Source of the DNA: Eubacterium sp.
GTDB lineage: Bacteria; Bacillota; Clostridia; Lachnospirales; Lachnospiraceae
Direction of reading: 5' to 3'
NCBI GenBank assembly: GCA_024697845.1
Contig: JAILRZ010000055.1
Span: forward strand, 1 to 41,320
DNA: 41,320 bases
The notes below the pieces were generated by a model, which worked only from the letters and a program-made list of their open reading frames with translations, was not told the DNA's origin and did not search any database. A program made the translations under genes and the position numbers. Shown here piece after piece: positions 26,071-35,460 of this stretch (the first letter of the stretch is position 1; each line of letters begins with the position of its first letter).

Positions 26071-27084
26071 ATGTCAAAGTTAAATTTAGAAAATGTAAAT
26101 AGGTTAAGTCTTGCAAATCTTCCGACACCGATTCAACGACTTGATAGATTATCTGAAGAATGGGGTGTTGATCTGTGGATTAAGAGAGATGATTATACCG
26201 GAATTGAAACATCGGGAAATAAAGTTCGAAAATTAGAATATACAATTGCAAAGGCATTGGAAGAAAAGGCAGAAGTTGTAATTACCTGCGGAGGAATTCA
26301 GTCAAATCATTGTAGGTCTACTGCAGCGGTTGCTGCAAGAGTAGGAATCAAATCTCATCTTGTACTTCGAATTGATGAAGAGCCACCGCTGGAAGGAAAT
26401 TACCTGCTAGATAAGATTTTAGGTGCTGAAATAACATTTATCACCAGAAAAGATTATTCGAACAGAAGAAATGAGATTATGAAGGAAATCGCAGATGCCT
26501 ATGAAGCAAAAGGAATTAAGGCCTATGTGATTCCGGAAGGAGCTTCCGATGGCGTAGGAAACCTGGGATATATTGAAGCGGTTCGAGAAATCAAGGCACA
26601 GGAAGAACAGCTTGGAGTCGACTTTGACACCATTGTATGTGCCGTGGGCTCGGGAGGAACCTACAGTGGATTATTCCTGGGGGCTAAACTTCTTGCTCCG
26701 GAAAAGGAAGTATACGCATTTAACGTATGTGATGATGAAGCGTATTTTCTGGATGTATGTACAAGAATTGCAAAGGATACAGTGCAGTCTTTAAATGCAG
26801 GAATTGAAGTGAGAGAAGAAGACATGCATATCATTGACGGATATAAGGGCATTGGATATGCAATTTCAAGAGATGAGGAACTTGAGTTTATTGTTGACAT
26901 AGCAAGAAAGGAAGGTATCATATTGGACCCGGTCTATACCGGAAAAGCATTTTACGGATTATATCATGAAATAAAAAAAGGCAACTTTAACAAGTCCAAG
27001 AGGATTTTGTTTATACACACCGGAGGACATTTTGGAGTATTTCCGAAACAGGAACAATTTGCGAAGTTGCTTCAGGAGGTGTAA
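26071..27084 (+). CDS. D-cysteine desulfhydrase / ACC deaminase-family PLP enzyme
   Basis: This 337-residue enzyme has the family's opening LPTPIQRLDRLSEEWGVDLWIKRDD and the PLP lysine in SGNKVRKLEY (K51). It also shows CGGIQSNHCRSTAAVAAR and a C-terminal HTGGHFGVF. Members split D-cysteine (to pyruvate, H2S and NH3), 1-aminocyclopropane carboxylate, or L-cysteate/sulfonated amino acids. In this locus a sulfur-releasing lyase is the natural reading, perhaps on an imported thio- or sulfo-amino acid. Which substrate it uses cannot be settled by eye. Its stop overlaps the permease start (TAATG). Confidence 0.9.
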   Translation: MSKLNLENVNRLSLANLPTPIQRLDRLSEEWGVDLWIKRDDYTGIETSGNKVRKLEYTIAKALEEKAEVVITCGGIQSNHCRSTAAVAARVGIKSHLVLRIDEEPPLEGNYLLDKILGAEITFITRKDYSNRRNEIMKEIADAYEAKGIKAYVIPEGASDGVGNLGYIEAVREIKAQEEQLGVDFDTIVCAVGSGGTYSGLFLGAKLLAPEKEVYAFNVCDDEAYFLDVCTRIAKDTVQSLNAGIEVREEDMHIIDGYKGIGYAISRDEELEFIVDIARKEGIILDPVYTGKAFYGLYHEIKKGNFNKSKRILFIHTGGHFGVFPKQEQFAKLLQEV

Positions 27085-28040
27085 TGATGCTCAAGAGACA
27101 TTTGAAAAAACTAGTTGGTATCCTTTCGGTTTTATTGGCAATTTTTGTTGATTTATGGATTCCGGATTCTGTAAAACAGCCGAAGGCAGCGGAACCGTAT
27201 TTTTTATACTTTTTATTTATTATTGGAACAATCTTTATTCTGTTCTATCTTGTATCACTGTTCCATAAAAAGACCTCAAAAAAACTGGAGGAATTGGGAC
27301 CATTGCTGGCAGGGGGCGTACTTGTTCTTAACCTGATCAATGTAGTTTGTAGCAAATACGCATTGCTTCCGGTATTGTTTTTCCCATCGCTGGATCGAGT
27401 CTTTGGGGTTTTCGTAAATGACAGGGAACTAATGATTCAATGTATTTTATCATCAGGAAAGCTTTTAATCATTGGATTTTTGGTAGGTGCAACCCTTGGC
27501 TTTATTACCGGTGTGCTGATTGGGTTTAACAAAAAGATTGCGTACTGGATGAATCCGTTTACAAAAATTATCGGACCGATACCCGCTACATCCTGGTCGC
27601 CGTTAGTCCTTTCATTGTTTAGTACATCCTATCAGGCAGCGGTATTTATGATTGCCCTTTCCGTATGGTTCCCGATTACGGTTATGACCAGTAGTGGAAT
27701 TCAAAATGTAGCGCAGACTTATTTTGAAGTGGCAGATACCTTGGGAGCAGGAAAGTTATATAAGGTATTTAAGGTAGGAATTCCGGCTGCATTACCTAGT
27801 GTATTCTTAGGATTCTTTTACGCAACAACAGCTTCCTTTGTAACTCTTGTTACAGCGGAAATGTTCGGCTGTAAGTCTGGAATCGGTTGGTATTTGAACT
27901 GGCAAAAGAGCATGATGCTCTATGCAAACGTTTATGCCGGATTAATATTGTTGGCAGTCTTATGTAATTTGATTTTGAAGCTGGTATTCAAAGTTAGAGA
28001 TAAAGCACTGAGCTGGCAGAAGGGAGTAATTAAATGGTAG
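27084..28040 (+). CDS. NitT/TauT-type ABC transporter permease
   Basis: This 318-residue protein has about six to seven membrane helices. The conserved permease loop is EVADTLGAGKLYKVFKVGIPAALPSVFLGF. The SsuC/TauC-like segment GPIPATSWSPLVLSLF matches the family that imports sulfonates, nitrate or related small anions. A two-helix N-terminal extension (about 8-65) precedes the core. It overlaps both neighbours by a few bases: the desulfhydrase stop upstream and the ATPase start downstream. This indicates tight coupling of the importer to the locus. Confidence 0.9.
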   Translation: MMLKRHLKKLVGILSVLLAIFVDLWIPDSVKQPKAAEPYFLYFLFIIGTIFILFYLVSLFHKKTSKKLEELGPLLAGGVLVLNLINVVCSKYALLPVLFFPSLDRVFGVFVNDRELMIQCILSSGKLLIIGFLVGATLGFITGVLIGFNKKIAYWMNPFTKIIGPIPATSWSPLVLSLFSTSYQAAVFMIALSVWFPITVMTSSGIQNVAQTYFEVADTLGAGKLYKVFKVGIPAALPSVFLGFFYATTASFVTLVTAEMFGCKSGIGWYLNWQKSMMLYANVYAGLILLAVLCNLILKLVFKVRDKALSWQKGVIKW

Positions 28041-28813
28041 GAGAAATCAAAATCGAGCATGTGTCAAAATCTTTTGACAATCCGGATGGAACCGTGCTTA
28101 AGGCATTAAATGATGTAAACCTTACAATCAAACCGGGTTCCTTTGTATCATTGATTGGTCCTTCGGGCTGTGGGAAAACCACACTTTTAAGAGCAATCTC
28201 CGGACTGAATCTGGCAGACGAAGGAGTCATTAAGGTAGATGATGAACCGGTTACAAAGCCGGGGCATGAGAGAGGCTTTGCATTCCAACAAGCCAATCTT
28301 TACCCTTGGTTAACAATAGAAAAAAATATTTCTTTTGGATTAAAAGCCAGAGGAATCTATAAAGCAAAGAAAGAAGATGTAGACACCTACATAGATATGG
28401 TGGGGCTGAAGGGATTTGAAAATGCTTATCCACATCAGCTTTCGGGAGGAATGAATCAGCGTGCCTCTCTGGCAAGAGCATTGGTAGGTCACCCGAAAGT
28501 TTTATTGTTGGATGAACCTTTGGGAGCACTGGATGCCTTCACAAGAATGAATATGCAGGATGAAATATTGAGAATCTGGAAAGAACAGCAGATGACAATG
28601 ATTATGGTAACTCATGATGTGGATGAGGCAGTTTATTTGTCAGATCAGGTCGTGATTATGACCCCGCGTCCTGCAAAAATAGAACAGGTCATTGATATTG
28701 AATTAGCAAGACCAAGAGCGAGAGGTAATGCTGATTTCCTGAAGTATAGAACGAAAATACTGGAAATCTTAAATTACGCAGGTGAAGAAAGAGAACCTGA
28801 ATATTATCTATAA
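28034..28813 (+). CDS. NitT/TauT-type ABC transporter ATPase
   Basis: This 259-residue ATPase has Walker A GPSGCGKTT, a Q-loop in GFAFQQANLYPWLT, signature LSGGMNQRASLARAL, Walker B VLLLDEPLGALD and an H-loop in MIMVTHDVDEA. The WLT-type Q-loop and PRPAKIEQV tail are typical of SsuB/TauB/NrtD. It energises the permease it overlaps by 7 nt. Confidence 0.95.
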   Translation: MVGEIKIEHVSKSFDNPDGTVLKALNDVNLTIKPGSFVSLIGPSGCGKTTLLRAISGLNLADEGVIKVDDEPVTKPGHERGFAFQQANLYPWLTIEKNISFGLKARGIYKAKKEDVDTYIDMVGLKGFENAYPHQLSGGMNQRASLARALVGHPKVLLLDEPLGALDAFTRMNMQDEILRIWKEQQMTMIMVTHDVDEAVYLSDQVVIMTPRPAKIEQVIDIELARPRARGNADFLKYRTKILEILNYAGEEREPEYYL

Positions 28814-28825
28814 AGGAGAAAAATT

Positions 28826-29911
28826 ATGAAGAAGAAAATTTTAGCATTATTATTAGTAACTGTTTTAACCATGACAGCAGTTACAGGATGTGGAAATGAA
28901 GAAAAAGGGGGAAGTGCTGAAAAAGGAAAAGATGGTAAGCAGGTAGTGAAAATTTTGAACAACAAGGAAAGCTTATGTTTGGCACCGGTTCATATCGCAA
29001 TTATTAACGGATACTTTGACGAAGAATTTAAGAGCATTGGACAGGAATATAAAGTTGTAACATCAAACATTGATACAATCACAGAGCAGATTACCAGTGG
29101 GGAAATCAATGCAGGTTATGGATTGACAGGTACTTTAATGCAGCCAATTTCAAATGGACTTGCAATCTCCTTTGTAACTGGATTACACAGAGGATGTACA
29201 AAATTCTATTCCAAGAAGGGTACCGGAGTAGATCGCTTAGAAGACTTAAAAGGAAAAACAATTGGTGTGGCATCTCTTTCCGATTCAGCACCGATTCAGT
29301 TAAAGAGAAAGCTTTACAGCCTTGGGTTTAAAGTCAATGGTAGTGATGCAGATGTCCAGTTTGTCACCTATGCGATGACAGATCTTCCTGCAGCATTAGA
29401 CAACGGTGGTGTTGATGCCATTGGTATTCATGATCCGGTAGCTTACAATGCAGAAAAGAACTATGACTTTAATAAAATTTTGGATATTGGTGAAGACGAG
29501 GTATTCTCAAAAGAATATTGCTGCCAGGCATATGTTTCACAGGAATTAATTGCAAATAATCCGGAAGGGGCAGCAGCATATGCAAGAGCAATTCAGAAAG
29601 CAGCCGCTTTTGTTCAGGCGCAGCCGGAAGAAGCAGCAAGACTTCAGGTGGAACATGGATATATGCCGTCAGAAAGTGATGAAGATATTAAGAGTTATGG
29701 TGAAATCCTGGGAAGCTTAAACTATGAACCATCCGTAACTTTAGGTAGAGAAACTTTTGTGTCATCCTTTAAGGATCTTCAAAACACAGGTGATTTAGAT
29801 GCCTCATTGAAATTGGATGATTTTACAAAGAAAGTTTATCCTGATTTAGATGGTGTACCAAATGGTTATACTTATGATGCAAAAACAGATAAATTTACAG
29901 AAGTAAAATAG
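28826..29911 (+). CDS. ABC transporter substrate-binding lipoprotein (SsuA/NMT1-like)
   Basis: This 361-residue lipoprotein has a signal peptide with a lipobox ending AVTGC (C22 lipidated) and a short charged linker. The periplasmic-binding fold type II follows. Family features are SLCLAPVHIAIINGYFDEEF at the ligand-facing N-lobe, GEINAGYGLTG, and DLKGKTIGVASLSDSAPIQLKRKL. Two adjacent cysteines (EYCCQAY) may bind ligand or pair. Relatives bind aliphatic sulfonates, taurine, nitrate or thiamine precursors. The surrounding sulfur enzymes favour an organosulfur ligand (inference). Confidence 0.9.
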   Translation: MKKKILALLLVTVLTMTAVTGCGNEEKGGSAEKGKDGKQVVKILNNKESLCLAPVHIAIINGYFDEEFKSIGQEYKVVTSNIDTITEQITSGEINAGYGLTGTLMQPISNGLAISFVTGLHRGCTKFYSKKGTGVDRLEDLKGKTIGVASLSDSAPIQLKRKLYSLGFKVNGSDADVQFVTYAMTDLPAALDNGGVDAIGIHDPVAYNAEKNYDFNKILDIGEDEVFSKEYCCQAYVSQELIANNPEGAAAYARAIQKAAAFVQAQPEEAARLQVEHGYMPSESDEDIKSYGEILGSLNYEPSVTLGRETFVSSFKDLQNTGDLDASLKLDDFTKKVYPDLDGVPNGYTYDAKTDKFTEVK

Positions 29912-29923
29912 TGGGAGAGAATA

Positions 29924-30331
29924 ATGAAGAAAATAATTGATTTCGTATTTTTATTATTATCAGTATTGGTTGTGGTTGGAGTAAACACATTTGCGAAAGT
30001 TTGTGGAAACATGATGGGCATGGAAGCACCGTGTCACACAACCAGAACCTATGCAGTTGTTGTTGGGATTATAGTGGCGGTGATTTCCGTTATTGATCTT
30101 GTGGTGAAAATCAATTGGTTTGGAAGCCTTACAAAGGCAATTCAATTGGTGGGAAGCATTGCAATTATTCTTACACCAACAGTCATTGCTCCGGTATGTA
30201 AAATGGAAACCATGCATTGTAGCTCACATACCAAGCCATTTCTGATTCTTGTGGGAGTGGTTGGAACCATCATTGCAATTGGAAGAATTCTAGGAGAAGG
30301 ATTGAAAGCTAAAGGAGCAAGAGATGAATAA
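29924..30331 (+). CDS. DUF4418-family membrane protein
   Basis: This 135-residue protein has four membrane helices in two similar halves. Each half carries a Met/Cys/His segment before a helix: MGMEAPCHTTRTYAVVVG and METMHCSSHTKPFLILVG. That internal repeat hints at a metal or thiol site. DUF4418 genes commonly precede an FtsX-type permease and a LolD-type ATPase in anaerobes, exactly as here, so it is likely a subunit or partner of that transporter. Its function is not established. The stop overlaps the next start by 8 nt. Confidence 0.8.
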   Translation: MKKIIDFVFLLLSVLVVVGVNTFAKVCGNMMGMEAPCHTTRTYAVVVGIIVAVISVIDLVVKINWFGSLTKAIQLVGSIAIILTPTVIAPVCKMETMHCSSHTKPFLILVGVVGTIIAIGRILGEGLKAKGARDE

Positions 30332-31499
30332 ATCTCATAAACTGGCATGGAAAAGTATCTTGGCCAGTCCTTATCGAAGTTTAGGGTTAATGACAATTAT
30401 GTTGCTACTTTCCTTTATTATGGTCTTCGGAAACATTCTTGTTTTGGGAATGAGAAACGGGAGCAAAAACATTGTGGATAAAATGGGAGCAGACATCGTG
30501 GTTGTTCCAAAAGATTGTGAGGAAGATTACGAGGGAATTCTTTTGACCACAAGTAAGAACTTTTTTTACATGGACACATCGGTTGCAGATAAAGTTCGTA
30601 AAATCAAAGGAATTTCCAAAGTGTCACCCCAAACATTTCTTATGACATTAGAGGCATCCTGTTGTGATCAGTCAGCACAGATTGTTGGGATTGACATTGC
30701 TTCGGATTTTACCATTACCCCATGGACTGAACAAGGAAAGCTATCTGCTTTGGAGCAGGGTGAGATTATTGTAGGAAGTGATATTGCAATCAGAGAAAAC
30801 AATACTTTTCAGATGTATGATAAAACCTATCATGTGGCAGCAGTGTTGAGGAAAAGCGGAACATCTATGGATTCCACAGTTTATGTGAGTCAGGATGAAA
30901 TCGAAGTTCTGAAACAAAGAGCAAAGAAAAAGGGACAGGGATTTATTAGGGAAGTAACTGAAAAAGATATTTCAGCCGTGTTGGTTCAGGTCGATGAAAG
31001 GGAAAGAATTGATTCAGTAGTCGCAAGACTTTCGGCGGTTGATGGAATCTCAGTGATCTCTTCCGATTCGGTAACCAATAAGTTATCCGGTGAGATGAAA
31101 GAGGTTTATCAATCCTTTCTGGGAATTGTCATCACAGTACTGTTGTTCAGTTTTCTGATTGTTTTCATTATTGAGTACATTGTAATGAATGAAAGAAAAG
31201 CAGAGATTGAAACATTCAGAGTGTTGGGATTAAAAAGAAAGGGAATCAAAAGAATTCTTTTGACGGAAGCTTTTGCAATCTCAGGAACCGGAGCATTTCT
31301 TGGAATCTTTCTTGGGATTCTCTCGTCGGAGCTGTTTACAGTATGGATTAACGACTTACTTGAAATTCCATTCTTAAGGCCTACAATAACAGAAGAACTG
31401 GGACTGATTCTTGGAGGATTTCTGATTACGGTTGTAACCAGTGCAATCAGTATATTGCTCAATTTCAGAAGAGTTTATCCGGAATATGTATTTGATTAG
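30324..31499 (+). CDS. FtsX/MacB-type ABC transporter permease
   Basis: This 391-residue protein has one N-terminal helix (about 20-42), a ~220-residue extracytoplasmic MacB-PCD-like domain, and three C-terminal helices from about residue 260. FRVLGLKRKGIKRILLTEAF is the coupling motif that contacts the ATPase. Such proteins act mechanically (type VII ABC) in export, lipoprotein release or signalling rather than import. With DUF4418 before and a LolD-like ATPase after it, the trio is a unit. Its cargo is unknown; relief of toxic sulfur or metal products is one idea. Confidence 0.9.
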   Translation: MNKSHKLAWKSILASPYRSLGLMTIMLLLSFIMVFGNILVLGMRNGSKNIVDKMGADIVVVPKDCEEDYEGILLTTSKNFFYMDTSVADKVRKIKGISKVSPQTFLMTLEASCCDQSAQIVGIDIASDFTITPWTEQGKLSALEQGEIIVGSDIAIRENNTFQMYDKTYHVAAVLRKSGTSMDSTVYVSQDEIEVLKQRAKKKGQGFIREVTEKDISAVLVQVDERERIDSVVARLSAVDGISVISSDSVTNKLSGEMKEVYQSFLGIVITVLLFSFLIVFIIEYIVMNERKAEIETFRVLGLKRKGIKRILLTEAFAISGTGAFLGIFLGILSSELFTVWINDLLEIPFLRPTITEELGLILGGFLITVVTSAISILLNFRRVYPEYVFD

Positions 31500-31513
31500 T
31501 TTAGGAGAAAAAC

Positions 31514-32173
31514 GTGAAAGTAAATTTGGAAGGAATCACCAAAAAATATAAACGGGGAACCCGGGAACAATTAGTTTTAAATCAAATCAAAATGGAAATT
31601 CCTGAAGGAAAGCTTTTCCTGATTGTGGGAGAAAGCGGTGCAGGAAAAAGCACATTGATTAATATTATTAGTGGACTATGTAAAGCAGATTCCGGAAAAA
31701 TTACCTATAATGCGCAGGAGATTACGGAATTGTCTGACACACAACGTGCAGTGGTAAGGAACAGATACACAGGGATTGTAACCCAGAATTGTGATTTGAT
31801 TCCTTACCTCTCCGTAATCGAAAATATGAAGCTGACTTATGAAATAGGAAATCAAGAGGGGCGCGAAGAACAGAAAAAGAGTATGGATCTTGGAGTAATG
31901 GAACGTTTGGGATTGCTTCCGTTAAAAAACGAATTTCCAAAAAACTTATCCGGAGGAGAGATTAAGAGGGCAGCCATTGCAAGAGCGCTGATTACGGAAC
32001 CACCAGTTATCATTATGGATGAGCCGACATCAAATCTGGATTCAAAAAACAGGACAAAGGTCTTACAACTTTTAAAGGAATATGCACAGAGAGGACATAC
32101 AGTAATCATTAGTTCTCACGAAAAAGAAGCAATAGAATACGCCGATACGGTGTTTGAAATTAGTCGTCTGTGA
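31514..32173 (+). CDS. LolD/MacB-type ABC transporter ATPase
   Basis: This 219-residue ATPase starts at GTG 31514 behind TTAGGAG. It has Walker A GESGAGKST, signature LSGGEIKRAAIARAL, Walker B PVIIMDEPTSNLD and H-loop VIISSHE. The short single-domain form pairs with FtsX-like permeases such as the one 14 nt upstream. It is the last gene of the eight-gene-scale operon that begins at the CysK-family gene 25028, closed by the hairpin at 32163. Confidence 0.94.
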   Translation: MKVNLEGITKKYKRGTREQLVLNQIKMEIPEGKLFLIVGESGAGKSTLINIISGLCKADSGKITYNAQEITELSDTQRAVVRNRYTGIVTQNCDLIPYLSVIENMKLTYEIGNQEGREEQKKSMDLGVMERLGLLPLKNEFPKNLSGGEIKRAAIARALITEPPVIIMDEPTSNLDSKNRTKVLQLLKEYAQRGHTVIISSHEKEAIEYADTVFEISRL

Positions 32174-32205
32174 TAAGTAATACTTATCACAGACGATAAT
32201 TTTTT
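32163..32205 (+). terminator. Rho-independent terminator closing the transport operon
   Basis: A perfect 14-bp stem (CGTCTGTGATAAGT / ACTTATCACAGACG), extendable to 16 bp, has an AAT loop and is followed by ATAATTTTTT. It overlaps the end of the ATPase gene. Confidence 0.85.
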
Positions 32206-32276
32206 GAAAATTTTCAAAACTATGGAAGCGTGTTAGTATATAGCCTATCAGTCAGTGATTTAAGGAGGACGAAGAA

Positions 32277-33212
32277 ATGAGTGAAATTAAAGAAAGTGCT
32301 GTGGAGTTGATTGGACAGACTCCGATTTTGAAATTGAACAAGTACTCTGAAAAAAGAAATATTACAGAGGCTACCGTATTAGCAAAATTGGAATATTTAA
32401 ATCCGGCAGGATCTGTTAAGGATCGAATTGCTCAGGCAATGATTGAAGATGCAGAAGAACAGGGATTATTAAAGCCGGGAGCAACAATTATTGAACCAAC
32501 CAGTGGTAATACAGGAATTGGTCTTGCAGCTGTTGCAGCAGCAAAGGGCTACAAAGCAGTATTAACACTGCCGGATACGATGAGTGTTGAAAGAAGAAAT
32601 CTTTTGAAGGCGTATGGTGCAGAACTTGTTTTGACAGAAGGTGCAAAAGGAATGAAGGGGGCTATTGCCAAGGCAGAAGAATTAAATCAGGAAATTGAAG
32701 GTTCCGTAATTTTAGGACAGTTTATTAATCCGGCAAATCCAAAAGTACATAAGAAGACTACAGGTCCTGAAATTTGGAAACAGACAGAAGGAAAGGTTGA
32801 CATTTTTATTGCCGGTGTAGGAACTGGCGGAACAATCACAGGAGTTGGAGAATACCTTAAGGAACAGAATCCAAACGTGAAAGTAGTTGCTGTTGAACCT
32901 GCAAGTAGTGCAGTTCTTTCCACAGGAACTCCGGGAGCACATAAGATTCAGGGAATTGGAGCTGGATTTGTTCCGGAAGTGTTAAATACAAAAGTATACG
33001 ATGAAATCATTCCAATTGAAAATGATGATGCGTTTAAAGAAGGAAAAGAATTTGCTTTGTCTGAAGGAATTTTAGTTGGTATTTCTTCCGGAGCGGCGTT
33101 AAAGGCAGCAGAAATTCTGGCAAAGAGACCGGAAAACAAAGGGAAGACCATTGTGGCATTATTGCCGGATTCCGGAGACCGTTATCTGTCTACTCCGTTA
33201 TTTAACAATTAA
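32277..33212 (+). CDS. cysK: Cysteine synthase A-type (O-acetylserine sulfhydrylase), copy 3
   Basis: The protein has 311 residues and every canonical OASS element: NPAGSVKDR (PLP lysine K48), [50 protein letters not shown] and [10 protein letters not shown]. It should convert O-acetylserine plus sulfide to cysteine. No serine acetyltransferase gene is in the window, so O-acetylserine must come from elsewhere. It is the first gene after the terminator at 32163 and has a good ribosome site (AAGGAGG). It precedes the tRNA-Cys-like element and the nifB-like gene. Confidence 0.93.
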   Translation: MSEIKESAVELIGQTPILKLNKYSEKRNITEATVLAKLEYLNPAGSVKDRIAQAMIEDAEEQGLLKPGATIIEPTSGNTGIGLAAVAAAKGYKAVLTLPDTMSVERRNLLKAYGAELVLTEGAKGMKGAIAKAEELNQEIEGSVILGQFINPANPKVHKKTTGPEIWKQTEGKVDIFIAGVGTGGTITGVGEYLKEQNPNVKVVAVEPASSAVLSTGTPGAHKIQGIGAGFVPEVLNTKVYDEIIPIENDDAFKEGKEFALSEGILVGISSGAALKAAEILAKRPENKGKTIVALLPDSGDRYLSTPLFNN

Positions 33213-33219
33213 AATAATA

Positions 33220-33242
33220 CAAAGAGTTCCTTGAACTCTTTG
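33220..33242 (+). other. Perfect hairpin between cysK and the tRNA-like element
   Basis: CAAAGAGTTC / GAACTCTTTG form 10 perfect pairs with a CTT loop. No T run follows, so it is a poor terminator. It may mark an RNA processing or stabilising site 3 nt before the tRNA-like fold. Confidence 0.6.
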
Positions 33243-33245
33243 CAA

Positions 33246-33317
33246 TGATGCCGTAGCCGCAGGAATGGCATAGGCCCGCAAAGCCGAAGTTGTTGGTTCG
33301 AGTCCAATCGGTATCAT
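33246..33317 (+). tRNA. Atypical tRNA-Cys(GCA)-like element
   Basis: The segment folds as a cloverleaf. The acceptor is TGATGCCG / CGGTATCA, 8 bp with one G-T pair, and two flanking A-T pairs could extend it. The D-arm is GCCG-CAGGAA-TGGC, the anticodon arm TAGGC-CCGCAAA-GCCGA, the variable loop 4 nt, and the T-arm GTTGG-TTCGAGT-CCAAT with a canonical T loop. The anticodon at 33278-33280 is GCA (Cys). With an 8-bp acceptor the discriminator is T73, the known CysRS identity base; with 7 bp it would be A73. Oddities are C in place of the near-universal U33, an A-G mismatch in the anticodon stem, and no encoded CCA. It could be a minor tRNA-Cys, a decayed one, or a regulatory mimic in the nifB leader. 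Confidence 0.6.
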
Positions 33318-33319
33318 TC

Positions 33320-33336
33320 GTGACGAAATAAGTCAC
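33320..33336 (+). other. Small hairpin in the nifB-like leader
   Basis: GTGAC / GTCAC (5 bp) with a 7-nt loop directly follows the tRNA-like fold. An A-rich stretch and the AAGAAGG ribosome site of the nifB-like gene come next. Confidence 0.45.
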
Positions 33337-33358
33337 AAAAAAAGAAAGAAGGTGTCGC

Positions 33359-34223
33359 ATGAGTAATACATACAAAGATTTGCAGAATTCTCATCCGTGC
33401 TTTGGAGGACATAAGAATAATGCCGGTAGAATTCATTTGCCGGTGAGTCCCGGATGTAATATTGCATGTAAATTTTGTGATCGCACAGTAAATGATGTAG
33501 AAGAAAGACCAGGCGTTACTTCGAAGATATTGAAACCGGAAGAAAGTGTGGAAATACTACGAAAGGCTTTAGATATATGCCCGGATATCAAAGTGGCAGG
33601 AATTGCCGGACCGGGAGATACGCTGGCGTCAGATAATGCACTGAATACATTTCGGATTATTAAGGAAAACTATCCGGAACTAATTAAATGTATGAGCACC
33701 AACGGACTATTGTTAAGTGAAAGAGCCGAGGAAATAATTGAGGTAGGAATTGATTCATTGACGGTGACCGTTAATGCGGTAGACCCTGAAATTGAAAGTC
33801 AGTTAAATGATTACATTATTTATCATGGTGAAAAAATAGAGGGTGTTGAAGGTGCAAAAATATTGATAAAAAATCAGTTAGAGGGAATCCGAAAACTTGC
33901 CGCAGCCGGTATTACGGTAAAGATTAATACGGTATTAGTTCCGGAAATTAATGGAGATCATATTGAAGAAATTGCAAAAACTGTAAAGGAAGCAGGTGCA
34001 AGCATCTACAATATAATTCCGCTGATTCCACAGCATAAACTGAAGGACTGTAAGGCTCCTGTCTGTGCGGAAATTGATGCTGCCAGAACAAAAGCATCCA
34101 AGTATGTGGATGTGTTCAGACATTGCCAGCATTGTCGCGCAGATGCAGTAGGAGTACCTGGAAAGTCTGAGTTTGGAGACCAGATTTATCAGAGGAGATT
34201 GAATGTAAAGGAGACATTTTCTC

Positions 34224-34231
<8 letters not shown>
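33359..34231 (+). CDS. nifB: NifB-like radical SAM cofactor maturase (without NifX domain)
   Basis: This 290-residue protein carries the full NifB core. HPCFGG lies at the N-terminus, the radical-SAM cluster motif is CNIACKFCDR (CxxxCxxC), a SAM site is VAGIAGPGDTLAS, and the cofactor-precursor ligands sit in FRHCQHCRADAVGVPG. NifB fuses two 4Fe-4S units and inserts carbide to make the 8Fe-9S-C precursor (NifB-co). Its presence implies the DK-like proteins here use a nitrogenase-type cofactor, which protochlorophyllide and F430 reductases do not. The usual NifX-like tail is encoded as a separate overlapping gene. The symbol denotes family, not proof of N2 fixation. Confidence 0.9.
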
Positions 34232-35446
<1,215 letters not shown>

Positions 35447-35460
35447 GGAGAAGAAACATT

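Noticed and set aside
33220-33242. Terminator between cysK and the nifB-like gene
   Set aside because: The stem is perfect, but GCAATG follows in place of a T run. Readthrough into the tRNA-like element and nifB is more likely.
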